DNA of 41,592 nt from CAZOOK01 sp964581385 (lineage in GTDB: Bacteria; Pseudomonadota; Gammaproteobacteria; Nevskiales; Nevskiaceae): positions 1-41,592 of the forward strand of contig CAZOOK010000044.1 in NCBI GenBank assembly GCA_964581385.1, given 5' to 3'. This document shows positions 23,369 through 31,537 of this stretch, one piece after another. The translations under genes were made by a program, and so were the position numbers. Numbering within the stretch: the stretch's first letter is position 1; every line of letters starts with the position of its first letter. The notes below the pieces were generated by a model. It did no database searches. It was not told the origin of the DNA and was given only the letters and a program-made list of their open reading frames with translations.

Positions 23369-25087
23369 TCACCCGCTCTCGCTCGCGCTCGCGCTCTCGT
23401 TCTCGCTTTGCTCCTCTCCACTCTCGCTCGCGTTCTCGCTCGCGTTCTCGCTCTGTTGCTCTTGCTCTTCGTCGTCAGATCCGGAATCGTCCTCGTCGTC
23501 CGAGTCCGACTCCGAGTCGGACTCGGACTCGGATGAGACTTGGACTGGTTTGGCCTTGGTCTTGGACTTGGTCTTCAGCGCACTGAGATCGGCGTAGACG
23601 TCCCACGGAACCTCGCGCCCGTCGTCGGCGTCCACGTCGACGGCGCGCATGTCGCTGTCGTCGTCGTCGTTGCCCGACGAATTCGAATTCGAATTCGAAT
23701 CATCGTCGTCGCTCTCCTCGACGTGATCGTCGTCGTCCGACGAGTCCTCTTGCACGTGCACCACGCGCACGCGCTCGCGCTTGTCGTGCTTGTGCTTGTG
23801 CTTCTTCACCGGCGCAACGACGGCTTTGGCCTTGGTCTTGGTCTTGACTTTGTGTGCTTGCACTGGCGCGTGCTTCTTGGTCGGCGCGGGCTTGACTTTG
23901 GCGCGCTTGTGTTGATGACCGTCGTCCTCGTCGTCGTCGTCGTCGGACAAAATCGAACGGCCGTGAGCCGCGACCTCGCCGCTCGTGCGCACAATCGTTG
24001 GAAGCATGCCGTCCTCCTCGCCGAGCACAGTGGCGTGAACGCGCCCCTCTGCGTCGTCGCCAGCTTTCGCCTTGCTCTTGGTCTTCTTTGCCGCCTTGCT
24101 CGCTGGGGCGGGCGCAGACACGGGCTTGGACGGCGCGGCGCGCGCGCGTTCGTCGCGCGCTTCAGTGATCGCACTCACAAACAACTCCGCCGTTGTGTCG
24201 TCGAACGCGAATGCGACCCCCTCCGACGCGCACGACGAACGAATGTTGGCGACGAGTTCGATGAGCTTCGTGTACTTGTCGGCCGTTGACAAGCCGGTCG
24301 TGGGTGCAGACACAGACGCAGACGCCGGCTTTGCGCGAGGACGAGGCTTGCGCTCCTTTGGCGCGGACGCGGACGCGGGAGCCGAGTCCGTGGTGGTGGG
24401 GGCGGGGGCGGCGGCGGCGGTGGCAGGAGCGTTCTTCTTCTTCTCGCCCGCGCGAATCTTGCGCAGGTCCTTTTGCGCCTGTACGACCGCAGGGTGCGCC
24501 TTTTTCCATTCGGCCTGCTCGGCGTTGCACTCGGTTGCGTAGATCTGACGCGTCGCGGGGTCCATGTCTGCAAGCACCTTTCGCGCCTCCTTGAGCGTGA
24601 GCTCCTTGTGCGACGCGCGGAACACCTGCAAGATCGACGGCATCGGAGGCGCTGACGACACGATCTTCTGCAATCGACTGATCTCGTCGTTGTCGGACGC
24701 GGGCGCAGGCGCTTGCGCAGGCGCGGGTGCAGACGCGTGCCCGTTGCCGTTGCTGTTGCTGGCGCCGTTGATTCCGAGCGGTTCGTCAAGATCAATGTCG
24801 GCGTCAGCATTGATCTCGACGTCGACGGGAGCCTCGTGCGCTTCGTCGCGCGCGGGCGATAGAGGGGCGGGTTGCGACGACGGGATGCCCGCGAGCGAGT
24901 GCTCGCCGACGACGTCGCTCGGCACGAACGACGACATCGGCGATTGGCTCGACGCCGTCACCGCGTGAGTGTGATTGTTGTCAGGCGTCGATTTGAACAC
25001 GAGCGGGCGTTGACCGGCCGAGGCCGCGGCCGCGGTGCGCGCAAGAATCGACTGCATCGAGACATCGCCCGGGCGTTTGGCAAACAT
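23369..25087 (-). CDS. Acidic/basic disordered protein with HMG-box-like segment
   Basis: 572 residues, mostly low complexity. A Ser/Ala/Pro-rich N-terminus precedes a helical segment at about 150-215 (ILQVFRASHKELTLKEARKV, then ATECNAEQAEWKKAH), with the rhythm of an HMG box but without its usual conserved Trp in helix 2. Lys/Ala/Pro-rich linker-histone-like tracts follow, then Asp- and Ser/Glu-rich acidic tracts to the end. It lies beside the histone genes. DNA packaging, chromatin or histone-chaperone function is plausible. A CACAACACAACACAACTC element lies upstream. Confidence 0.7.
   Translation of the reverse strand: MFAKRPGDVSMQSILARTAAAASAGQRPLVFKSTPDNNHTHAVTASSQSPMSSFVPSDVVGEHSLAGIPSSQPAPLSPARDEAHEAPVDVEINADADIDLDEPLGINGASNSNGNGHASAPAPAQAPAPASDNDEISRLQKIVSSAPPMPSILQVFRASHKELTLKEARKVLADMDPATRQIYATECNAEQAEWKKAHPAVVQAQKDLRKIRAGEKKKNAPATAAAAPAPTTTDSAPASASAPKERKPRPRAKPASASVSAPTTGLSTADKYTKLIELVANIRSSCASEGVAFAFDDTTAELFVSAITEARDERARAAPSKPVSAPAPASKAAKKTKSKAKAGDDAEGRVHATVLGEEDGMLPTIVRTSGEVAAHGRSILSDDDDDEDDGHQHKRAKVKPAPTKKHAPVQAHKVKTKTKAKAVVAPVKKHKHKHDKRERVRVVHVQEDSSDDDDHVEESDDDDSNSNSNSSGNDDDDSDMRAVDVDADDGREVPWDVYADLSALKTKSKTKAKPVQVSSESESDSESDSDDEDDSGSDDEEQEQQSENASENASESGEEQSENESASASESG
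23679..23700. repeat. GAATTC microsatellite in an acidic tract
   Basis: (GAATTC)3 plus GAAT, coding for an Asn/Ser run on the minus strand. AT-richer than its surroundings, likely slippage-generated. Confidence 0.85.
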
Positions 25088-25096
25088 CTCAGCGCA

Positions 25097-25120
25097 CTTG
25101 AGTTGTGTTGTGTTGTGATT
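25097..25120 (-). promoter_or_regulatory. Extended CACAAC repeat upstream element (minus strand)
   Basis: Reads AATCACAACACAACACAACT on the minus strand, 9 bases before the ATG at 25087. It is an expanded version of the recurrent element with three CACAA units. Confidence 0.6.
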
Positions 25121-25123
25121 GTT

Positions 25124-25666
25124 CTACGCCGAGATTTCACGCCGCAACTGAACGACGAGCACCGCGCCTCGATCCCCGTCGCGTTCCTCGCGCTCGACTC
25201 GGTCGACGACGTTGCGGATGAGCGTCTCGGTCACGCCCGGCTGAACGTTGGCGCGCGCCGCCGTTTTGCGAAATAACTCAAACGCCAAGCGCGCAAACGG
25301 CACGTGAGACGCGCGCGCGCTAAGAGTCGGGCGCATGCGACGCACGAGCGCGCGGTGCGCGTCGAGCCGCGCCGTCCAAACGCGCGCGTTGACGATCGCC
25401 GTCATCGCCGAGTACGGAATCGGGCTCTCCGGGCTCGTGACCTTGACGCGGAACGCCGCGTCGTCCGTTCCGTGCAAGTACAAGACGTCGCGCACCATGA
25501 CCACGTCGATCGGGCGAGACCACGACGTCACAAAGTCCTCGCACACCTTGTCCATGTGCGTGCCGAGACCGATGTTCTCCGCCCAACAATGAGCGCAAAA
25601 CGCGTCGATGCATTCTTCGATCGCGGCGAAGAACGCGTCCGCCGCCGCCTCGTCCTTGGCCGACAT
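25124..25666 (-). CDS. Helical protein, possible divergent H3-like histone fold
   Basis: 180 residues from the ATG at 25666. The C-terminal 60 residues start with VPFARLAFELFRKTA, reminiscent of histone H3 helix 1 (LPFQRLVREIA). A long helix follows (VTETLIRNVVDRVE), but the H3 L2/helix 3 part is short. The N-terminal half has another helical block ending RPIDVVMVRDVLYLHG. The position directly beside H2A- and H2B-like genes is the main support. Sequence evidence alone is weak; it may be an unrelated helical protein. Confidence 0.68.
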   Translation of the reverse strand: MSAKDEAAADAFFAAIEECIDAFCAHCWAENIGLGTHMDKVCEDFVTSWSRPIDVVMVRDVLYLHGTDDAAFRVKVTSPESPIPYSAMTAIVNARVWTARLDAHRALVRRMRPTLSARASHVPFARLAFELFRKTAARANVQPGVTETLIRNVVDRVEREERDGDRGAVLVVQLRREISA

Positions 25667-25722
25667 CGACTGTGATTGTGTTTTCGGTTCGCACACGCGC
25701 GTTGAGTCTCGACTCGACTCGC

Positions 25723-26184
25723 TCACTGCTCCTCGCCCTCCTCCTCCTCCTCAGCCGCGCCCTCGCCCTCGCCCTCGGCCTCGGCCTCGCCGTCCTCGGC
25801 CTTGTCCTTCTTCGTGCGCTTGTACGTGAGCGTCGACGGCCCGACGGCGTTGAAGACGTTGTGCGGGATGTGGCAGTTGAGCGCCTCGAGGTGCGTGATC
25901 TTGAGCGCCGAGCAGACGTCGTCGACCGTCACGCGCTTGCGCCCCTCCTCGCCGGCGCGCAGAGCCGCCTGGGCCAAAATCTCGAGCGCCGTGCGCTCGA
26001 GGCACGCCGTGAGCGCAACGGGGAACACGTCCGACACGCGGTTCGCGACGGACAGGTCCTTGACGGCGCTCGACACGCGCGCGACGCTCAAGTGCAGCTC
26101 GGCGCGCTCGGTCGAGCGCACAGACGGCTCGCGCGGCTTGCGCACCTTCGGCTCGCCAACGGGAGCAATCGCGACGTCGGCCAT
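25723..26184 (-). CDS. Histone H2A-like protein
   Basis: 153 residues. Residues 30-103 align with the H2A histone fold: LHLSVARV (as H2A LQFPVGRI), then ANRVSDVFPVALTACLERTA and LEILAQAALRAGEEGRKRVT (as H2A ERV.[20 protein letters not shown]...), then VDDVCSALKITHLEAL. The tail is unusual: it ends in a Glu/Gly acidic stretch (about 128-153), as seen in some chaperones and variant histones. The start at 26184 removes an Arg-rich shadow extension. It is divergent from the H2B-like gene with 182 bases between, an arrangement common for eukaryotic H2A-H2B pairs. Probable role: packaging of viral DNA. Confidence 0.85.
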   Translation of the reverse strand: MADVAIAPVGEPKVRKPREPSVRSTERAELHLSVARVSSAVKDLSVANRVSDVFPVALTACLERTALEILAQAALRAGEEGRKRVTVDDVCSALKITHLEALNCHIPHNVFNAVGPSTLTYKRTKKDKAEDGEAEAEGEGEGAAEEEEEGEEQ

Positions 26185-26366
26185 TTGTGACGGTCGGTGC
26201 GCGGACTCGGTCGCGACGTTCGGGTGTGATTTGCCGGCGCGACTTTTTTCGTTGCGCGCGCGGCGCGCGGCGCGACGCGACGCGACACGACGCGCCACGC
26301 CGCGTCGCTCGGCGCTCCACTCTTCAATCCGCGCGCACACCGTCACGACACGACCCGACGCGGACC

Positions 26367-27059
26367 ATGTCCAAAAACGCTCACGCCCATGCCAACGAGA
26401 ACGGCAACGGCCACGGCCACGACGAGACTGCGGCCGACGCGGTCGCGCCGGCCGAGGACGGGTCGAAGCGGAAGCGGCGCCACACGCAGGCGCCGGGCGA
26501 GCTGTCTCTTCTGACGTCGATCAACACGTTGCGCGCGTCGTACGCGATCTTTGAGGGAATCACGTTTGAGAAGAACGCGCTCGTTGCGGTGAACCAGTGG
26601 CTCACCGCGCTGATGCACGAGTTCGTCGAGACGTCGCGCCGCCTCGTTCTGCACTCGAACAGCAAGACGGCCGTCGCAACCACCGTGTACAACGCCGCGC
26701 GCTTGCTGTACGGCCACGCGCTCTTTTCGCGCGAGGTCGTCGCGTTCGCGCGCCGCAAGACCATTGCGTACGCCGCGTCGCGCAAGATGAAGCGCAGCGT
26801 CGACGACCCGCAGCGCGAAAAGAGCGCACCGTCGAAGGTCCCCGACAACGACAAGGCCAAGATCAAGACGAAGGCCAAGGCCGACGCGCCCGTTGCGGAC
26901 AAGGCCAAGGCCAACAAGTCGAAGCCTGCACCCGCGTCGCCCATTCCGGCCGCGCCTGCGTCCGCGCCAACTCCAAAGAAGGTCGCGGCCGGCGCGCCGA
27001 GCGCGCCCAAAAAGCCCAAGAAGATCGTCGACGCGCCCATCGCCGCCGGCGCGTCGTGA
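26367..27059 (+). CDS. Histone H2B-like protein with linker-histone-like tail
   Basis: 230 residues. Residues about 55-137 follow the H2B fold: ITFEKNALVAVNQWLTALMH corresponds to H2B helix 1-2, EFVETSRRLVLHSNSKTAV to helix 2/L2, TTVYNAARLLYGHALFSREV to helix 3, and FARRKTIAYAAS to helix C (H2B EGTKAVTKYTSS). A His/Asn-rich N-terminus precedes a basic KRKRRHT patch. The C-terminal 90 residues are Lys/Ala/Pro-rich like histone H1 and make it nearly twice normal H2B length. It is paired divergently with the H2A-like gene. Confidence 0.86.
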   Translation: MSKNAHAHANENGNGHGHDETAADAVAPAEDGSKRKRRHTQAPGELSLLTSINTLRASYAIFEGITFEKNALVAVNQWLTALMHEFVETSRRLVLHSNSKTAVATTVYNAARLLYGHALFSREVVAFARRKTIAYAASRKMKRSVDDPQREKSAPSKVPDNDKAKIKTKAKADAPVADKAKANKSKPAPASPIPAAPASAPTPKKVAAGAPSAPKKPKKIVDAPIAAGAS

Positions 27060-27133
27060 TGCGTTCGCGAGCGCGATCGCGATTCCTACATTGGGAGACG
27101 CGCCAAGAACAAAAACCAAAACGCCGCGCAACC

Positions 27134-29197
27134 ATGCGTGCGGTGCTCGTTCTTGTTGTTGTCGCGTGGTTGTGTGCGAGTGCAAACGGAGGTGTCGTGT
27201 GGCTCGGGGCGGCGGCGGCAGTGGCGACGGGAGAAGAGGTGCGAGCGCGCGCAAACAACGCATCGTCGTCGTCGTCGTCTCTGCACTACCACCGCGCGTC
27301 GGGCCGGCTCGTCGTCGGCGACATCGATCCCGATTTTTACGTTCGACCGAGGACGAGGTCGAGTGTCAACAACGACGTCAACGACGACGAGTGGGCGAGC
27401 GACGAGCGCGTTGTTCCCGTCGTTCTCGCCGCGTCGGCGCGCGACGCGTTTGCGTCGTTGCGCGCGTCTCCAACCACGACCGCTCCTGTTTTTGCCCCAA
27501 TTCTGGCTTTTGCTCCGACGCCGAGTCCGACCGCGCCTCTCGCGCGCCAGCGCGTGTCGACGTCCGCGACCACGCCCGCGCGAGCCGTCCATGCGCACGC
27601 GCAAGTACAAGCGTCGAAAGTATCGACGTCGGCGCCGTCGTTGTCTGCGCAACAAATCCAACTCGACGCGCTCTCGCCAAGCGGGGCATGGGCGTCAACG
27701 ACAGACGACCATTCTGCGACCGTGCGCGTGTACGTGCTCGACACGGGGTGTTCGGCGACTCACCCGACGATCGCGTCGCACGACGTCGTGTTCGGCCCGG
27801 CGTTTGCGCCCGGATCGACGCGCGTCGACACGTACGGTCACGGAACGTTTGTCGCGTCGCTCGTCCTGAGCGTCGTGCCGTCCGCGCGCGTCGTGTGCGT
27901 CAAGGTCTTTGACGACTACGGCGGAGGAACAACCTCGACCGTCGCGCAGGGCATGCTGTTCGCCGCGAACGACTGCGCCAAAGACGCGTCGAGCCCGTGC
28001 GTCGTGAACTTGAGCGGCGGAACGCGCATCGGCTCGACCGTCTTGCGCGCGATTGCAAACGACCTCGTCGACAAGTACAACGTGCTCGGCGCGTACGCCG
28101 CCGGAAACTACGTCGGCGCGACGTGCACGTTCTCGCCCGCCGACGCGGCGCTCGCAATCAGCGCAGGGAGCGTGTCGGTGTCGGTTTCACCACAACTCGC
28201 GTTCTCGTTCGCGTTCGACTCGTTCTCGGCATCGGGGCCGTGCGTGAGCGTGTTTGCGCCGGGGTCTGGCGTCGTCGGCGCCGACGCGCGAACGGGCGGC
28301 CTCACCATCATGGACGGCACGTCGATGAGCACGGGGTTCGTGAGCGGAGCGGCCGCGGCCGCGCGCGCGCGCGAGCCGACGATGCGCGCCGACGAGGTGC
28401 GCGCGTGGCTCACCGACCTCGCGCGACGCGGGATCGTGCGCGGAGTGCCGCCCAACACGCCCAACGCCATGCTCACGGTTCCGATTGACAAAACACCGCT
28501 CTTCACTGAACTGTGGGGCTCATCGACGCCCGACTTTGTCGAGTGGCGCAACGCGTGGGCGTTTGACTCTTCTACTTCAGCGTGCATGACGGCGACGTCT
28601 CCGCGCGCGACGTTCGTCTATGGCGTTTCGCGCTCGACCGACCGCGTCGCGCACGCTCCGATCGAGGTCCAGGTCGGCGGAACCACCGCAAACGTCGTGT
28701 CGTTCCTCGAGAGCGGCAAAGCAATCGCGCGCGTCCCCAACGTTGCAACTGCTGTCGTTCGAACATTTGCGGTTCGGTTCGTGTCGCACTTGATGGTGCG
28801 CGTCGGCGTTCGTGTGACGTTGGGCGGCACGACGTACGAGGTCGCGGCGCACGACGTTCCGCTCGCGGGCGCCGGTACTGGCACAGTGTACACGACTCTT
28901 GCGCGCGCGGACTACACGAACGTCACGTTTGTGTCGCCGTGCGACGACTCGGCGGTGGTCGCGGCGCGCGCGGGCGTGCCGTGCGCGCACCGGACGACCG
29001 CGGTGCTGTGCACCGAGACGAACGCCGTCGCCGAGCTGCACGCCGACGGTACGGTCGAGCGCGCAAACACCAAGCCGTGCGTGTGGTCGGCGGGGTCGTG
29101 CGTCGCGCGGCACCACTGCGCGTACCAGACACGCGCGACGTGCTTCGACCGCCACCCTGTGTGTAAGTGGGTCGCAGGACAGTGCAAGCACGTGTGA
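27134..29197 (+). CDS. Secreted subtilisin-like serine protease
   Basis: 687 residues. A signal peptide (MRAVLVLVVVAWLCASANG) is followed by a Ser/Thr/Pro-rich propeptide-like region (to about 190). The S8 catalytic domain has Asp203 (VYVLDTG), His236 (YGHGTFVAS), oxyanion Asn325 (GAYAAGN) and nucleophile Ser397 (DGTSMSTG), so it appears active and proteinase-K-like. The C-terminal 250 residues include a Cys-rich module (about 600-687) typical of secreted proteins. Possible roles are virion maturation in the secretory path, host-surface degradation or entry. The start was chosen for the signal peptide. Confidence 0.92.
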   Translation: MRAVLVLVVVAWLCASANGGVVWLGAAAAVATGEEVRARANNASSSSSSLHYHRASGRLVVGDIDPDFYVRPRTRSSVNNDVNDDEWASDERVVPVVLAASARDAFASLRASPTTTAPVFAPILAFAPTPSPTAPLARQRVSTSATTPARAVHAHAQVQASKVSTSAPSLSAQQIQLDALSPSGAWASTTDDHSATVRVYVLDTGCSATHPTIASHDVVFGPAFAPGSTRVDTYGHGTFVASLVLSVVPSARVVCVKVFDDYGGGTTSTVAQGMLFAANDCAKDASSPCVVNLSGGTRIGSTVLRAIANDLVDKYNVLGAYAAGNYVGATCTFSPADAALAISAGSVSVSVSPQLAFSFAFDSFSASGPCVSVFAPGSGVVGADARTGGLTIMDGTSMSTGFVSGAAAAARAREPTMRADEVRAWLTDLARRGIVRGVPPNTPNAMLTVPIDKTPLFTELWGSSTPDFVEWRNAWAFDSSTSACMTATSPRATFVYGVSRSTDRVAHAPIEVQVGGTTANVVSFLESGKAIARVPNVATAVVRTFAVRFVSHLMVRVGVRVTLGGTTYEVAAHDVPLAGAGTGTVYTTLARADYTNVTFVSPCDDSAVVAARAGVPCAHRTTAVLCTETNAVAELHADGTVERANTKPCVWSAGSCVARHHCAYQTRATCFDRHPVCKWVAGQCKHV

Positions 29198-29198
29198 G

Positions 29199-29795
29199 CT
29201 AAGAAAACGCAAGCACTCGAGACCACACCGCGTGGTCGCCATCCACCTCGACAAAGAACTTCGTCCACTCCTTCTTGCGCAAAGCGGCTAACAGCGCCTC
29301 GCACGTCGGGCCAAGCAAATCGTACACTTCGTACCTCCTGTACGGGTGCGTGTCCGATGCTTCGTACCTATAATATAGGATTGGTCGAGCGTAACGATTC
29401 GGGACACGATGTTCCATTTGCCTGCTGACGACGAAGTAGCGCGAACACGACGTGAACATGAACAGGCTCTCTCGTGAGACGTTGCGGATGCACACGCCAC
29501 CGCCCCCGTGCAACCGGCGGATGAGCACGTCGACTTGATCACCGTGTCGAAATATTCTTGCCGCCCACCGCCCATCGGGCGACTTATCACGCGTAGAAGC
29601 GTTCCACGGACTTTTTCCGAATCGCTCGATGATGTCGATGGACGAATAGAGCTCGCCACCTTCGCACGCGATGCAACACAAATCGTTTGCATCGTAACCG
29701 GGTGCTTGAACGACGAGACCCCATCCATACATCGCGTAATCGAACGTCGTGGTCGGGTCAAAGACCCCGTCGCAAGGCAACGCGTACACACTCAT
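29199..29795 (-). CDS. DGDH-family protein 1
   Basis: 198 residues, unknown family. It shares with the gene at 32030-32584 the segments SSIDIIERFGK, a Trp-containing RW.AR, MFTSCSRYFVVS, YRRYEVYDL, and the C-terminal LLAALRKKEWTKFFVEVDGD followed by HAVWSRVLAF. The conserved DGDH motif with nearby Trp suggests an enzymatic or binding core, but none is recognised. Its stop lies two bases beyond the subtilisin stop, so the genes converge. A CACAACGCAACG element precedes its start. Confidence 0.78.
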   Translation of the reverse strand: MSVYALPCDGVFDPTTTFDYAMYGWGLVVQAPGYDANDLCCIACEGGELYSSIDIIERFGKSPWNASTRDKSPDGRWAARIFRHGDQVDVLIRRLHGGGGVCIRNVSRESLFMFTSCSRYFVVSRQMEHRVPNRYARPILYYRYEASDTHPYRRYEVYDLLGPTCEALLAALRKKEWTKFFVEVDGDHAVWSRVLAFS

Positions 29796-29803
29796 CGCTC
29801 AGT

Positions 29804-29820
29804 GTCACGTTGCGTTGTGC
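29804..29820 (-). promoter_or_regulatory. GCACAACGCAACGTGAC upstream element (minus strand)
   Basis: Copy of the recurrent element, 8 bases before the ATG at 29795. It lies at the outer edge of the duplicated segment upstream of the rightward gene. Confidence 0.6.
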
Positions 29821-30016
29821 GTGTCACAACCGAACACGTCATAGACGTCTGCCGCGTGCCTGTTCGGATTGTTGCGCACGGCGGCGTTTTTGTGCTCGGT
29901 GGCTGGCGCCGTTGTGCGTGTCACAACCGAACACGTCATAGACGTCTGCCGCAATGTACGCGTGCCTGTTCGGATTGTTGCGCACGGCTGCGTTTTTGTG
30001 CTCGGTGGCTGGCGCC
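29814..30016 (+). repeat. Tandem duplication of a promoter and gene 5' end
   Basis: Copy 1 (29814-29910, 97 bp) and copy 2 (29911-30016, 106 bp) are near identical. Copy 2 has a 9-base segment (AATGTACGC) containing the start codon at 29954, which copy 1 lacks, plus one substitution. Copy 1 is thus a startless remnant of the same upstream region and signal-like coding stretch. Confidence 0.92.
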
Positions 30017-30442
30017 GTTGGGGTCGTCGTGACGATTGTGCGCGCCACGACGTTCGTGTGCCCGGACGGAACGGCGAGCGGCGTTCCGACCGAGCGACCG
30101 GCGTGCTTCGACGTCAATGGGACGTCGATCGCCGCCGTCGCGGTGTCGCCGGTGCCAACCACATGCGTCGGCATCATCATCGGTGTTGTCGGCATGTGGT
30201 ACGGCTTTCACACGCTCATGATCATTCAATCCAAGCAACAAAAGGCGCGCGACGTCATGCACGAACGCTTCATGAGTTTGCACACTCAGCGCATGCTCGG
30301 GCTTCAAGGGAACATTCTCGAGCTCGCGCGCGTCACGGACGCACCGGTGTCGTTCAGGCCGTCGTGGGAGAACCGGGCCGCGGCCGCGGCCGCGAACGAT
30401 GGCAACGGCGCTGGTGCGGACGAGCAGAGCTCCATCGCGTGA
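29954..30442 (+). CDS. Small two-TM membrane protein
   Basis: 162 residues. A hydrophobic N-terminal segment (about 5-33, CLFGLLRTAAFLCSVAGAV) is followed by a short Cys-containing loop with a predicted glycosylation site (NGTS). A second span (about 70-92, CVGIIIGVVGMWYGF) and a helical, Ala/Asn-ending cytosolic tail follow. Its promoter and N-terminal codons are duplicated immediately upstream. A GTGTCACAACCG element lies before the start. Family unknown. Confidence 0.72.
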   Translation: MYACLFGLLRTAAFLCSVAGAVGVVVTIVRATTFVCPDGTASGVPTERPACFDVNGTSIAAVAVSPVPTTCVGIIIGVVGMWYGFHTLMIIQSKQQKARDVMHERFMSLHTQRMLGLQGNILELARVTDAPVSFRPSWENRAAAAAANDGNGAGADEQSSIA

Positions 30443-30466
30443 GATGTTACAGACGCGAGTCGCAAG

Positions 30467-30994
30467 TCACTCCGTGCAGAACTCCATCACGCGCGACCAC
30501 ACGGCGTGGTCGCCGTCCACGTCGACAAAGAAGCGCCGCCACTCTTTTTTGCGAAGCGCGGCGAGAAACGCCTCGCGCGCCTTACTTGACGTAGGCGCCC
30601 CTGTCCATGCCAGTTCTCCCCACCGCCCGTGCCTGTCCGCTTTAATGAGCACACGAACACCGGTGTTTCGTCGTTCTTCGAGCCACGAAACATCAACAAA
30701 TAGTCCGCCGAAGAAAGAATCACCAAGAGCCGGTTCAATCACGTCCCAGCATCCTTGTGTCTTTTCGTACACAGACGGGTCCCACGGATATGTTCCGATT
30801 GGTACCTTGACGTGAAGAACAGAACGTTTCTTTGCGGCGTCGAGAAGGCGTTCGTGCGCGACCCGTCGTTCTTCCATCTCCTTCTCGTCACGTTCTCGAG
30901 TTAAAGCCTCGACAAAAAAAGAACGAGGTGTCGGAGGCCAGTCCTTCAGTTGGTCGTACACATCCGTCGTGTGCAAACGCGCGGGAGCGCTCAT
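30467..30994 (-). CDS. Chimera of the WTG family and the DGDH family
   Basis: 175 residues. Residues about 55-137 (SVLHVKVPIGTYPWDPSVYE ... WLEERR ... GVRVLI ... WTGAP) belong to the small-protein family of the next two genes. The last 38 residues (FLAALRKKEWRRFFVDVDGD, then HAVWSRVMEFC) are nearly identical to the end of the DGDH-family gene at 32030-32584. A recombination between neighbouring genes best explains this. Upstream is a perfect TAATCACAACGCAACGC element that overlaps the stop of the next gene. Confidence 0.8.
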   Translation of the reverse strand: MSAPARLHTTDVYDQLKDWPPTPRSFFVEALTRERDEKEMEERRVAHERLLDAAKKRSVLHVKVPIGTYPWDPSVYEKTQGCWDVIEPALGDSFFGGLFVDVSWLEERRNTGVRVLIKADRHGRWGELAWTGAPTSSKAREAFLAALRKKEWRRFFVDVDGDHAVWSRVMEFCTE

Positions 30995-31007
30995 TTTTTG
31001 TCTCGTC

Positions 31008-31024
31008 GCGTTGCGTTGTGATTA
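31008..31024 (-). promoter_or_regulatory. TAATCACAACGCAACGC element overlapping a stop codon
   Basis: Minus-strand copy of the recurrent element. Its TAA is the stop codon of the gene at 31022-31528 and it lies 13 bases before the ATG at 30994. Confidence 0.72.
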
Positions 31025-31528
31025 CAGCGGCGGCCCACCAACCGGCCCGCCTGTCCACTCAAACTCACAGGTCCATCTCGGCATGAACGTTCCGCGTTCT
31101 GGAGGAACCAACACACGGACACCCGCCGCGCGCCGCCAGTTGATCCACGCAACGCTCACGTTAGGTGCAAACAACAGGCATTTGTCGACGACTTCCCACG
31201 TCCCGTCCTTCGTGTACGCGTCAACGTCCCACGGCGTCGTTCCCACGGGCGGCCTGACATGCAAAACGGACAACGTCTCTGCAACGCGAAGGGTGAGACA
31301 CTCCATAGCGTGCGTTGCGGCCGTCTGCTCGTCGCGAACAGGTTTGCAGAAATTTGTGTATGCGCACGACATGGCAATGCCCGTCATTGCAATTTCACCG
31401 TGCATGCAAGGCAAATCCGCAGACGCGTTCCACGACATCTTCAGACGCTCGTACGCCTTGTTGAGCTCGAACTGAAGCAATTCGGGGCTCGCTGTCATTG
31501 CCGAGACCGCAACCGCCGCTCCACTCAT
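31022..31528 (-). CDS. WTG-family small protein 1
   Basis: 168 residues from the ATG at 31528. The helical N-terminal half contains several cysteines. The conserved C-terminal half reads LSVLHVRPPVGTTPWD, then W.V, then VAWINWRRAAGVRVLV and FEWTGGPVGGPP. Four genes between 30.4 and 33.1 kb share this pattern (LHV..P.G..PW...Y ... W...RR..G.R..I ... EWTG.P.G.P). No known family. The upstream element TAATCACAACGCAACTC overlaps the stop of the next gene. Confidence 0.75.
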   Translation of the reverse strand: MSGAAVAVSAMTASPELLQFELNKAYERLKMSWNASADLPCMHGEIAMTGIAMSCAYTNFCKPVRDEQTAATHAMECLTLRVAETLSVLHVRPPVGTTPWDVDAYTKDGTWEVVDKCLLFAPNVSVAWINWRRAAGVRVLVPPERGTFMPRWTCEFEWTGGPVGGPPL

Positions 31529-31537
31529 CGTGCTTAA

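Noticed and set aside
19831..23586. 1251-residue open frame across three real genes
   Set aside because: Arg-rich composition without structure, antisense to or out of frame with well-supported proteins. An artefact of scarce stop codons in GC-rich DNA.
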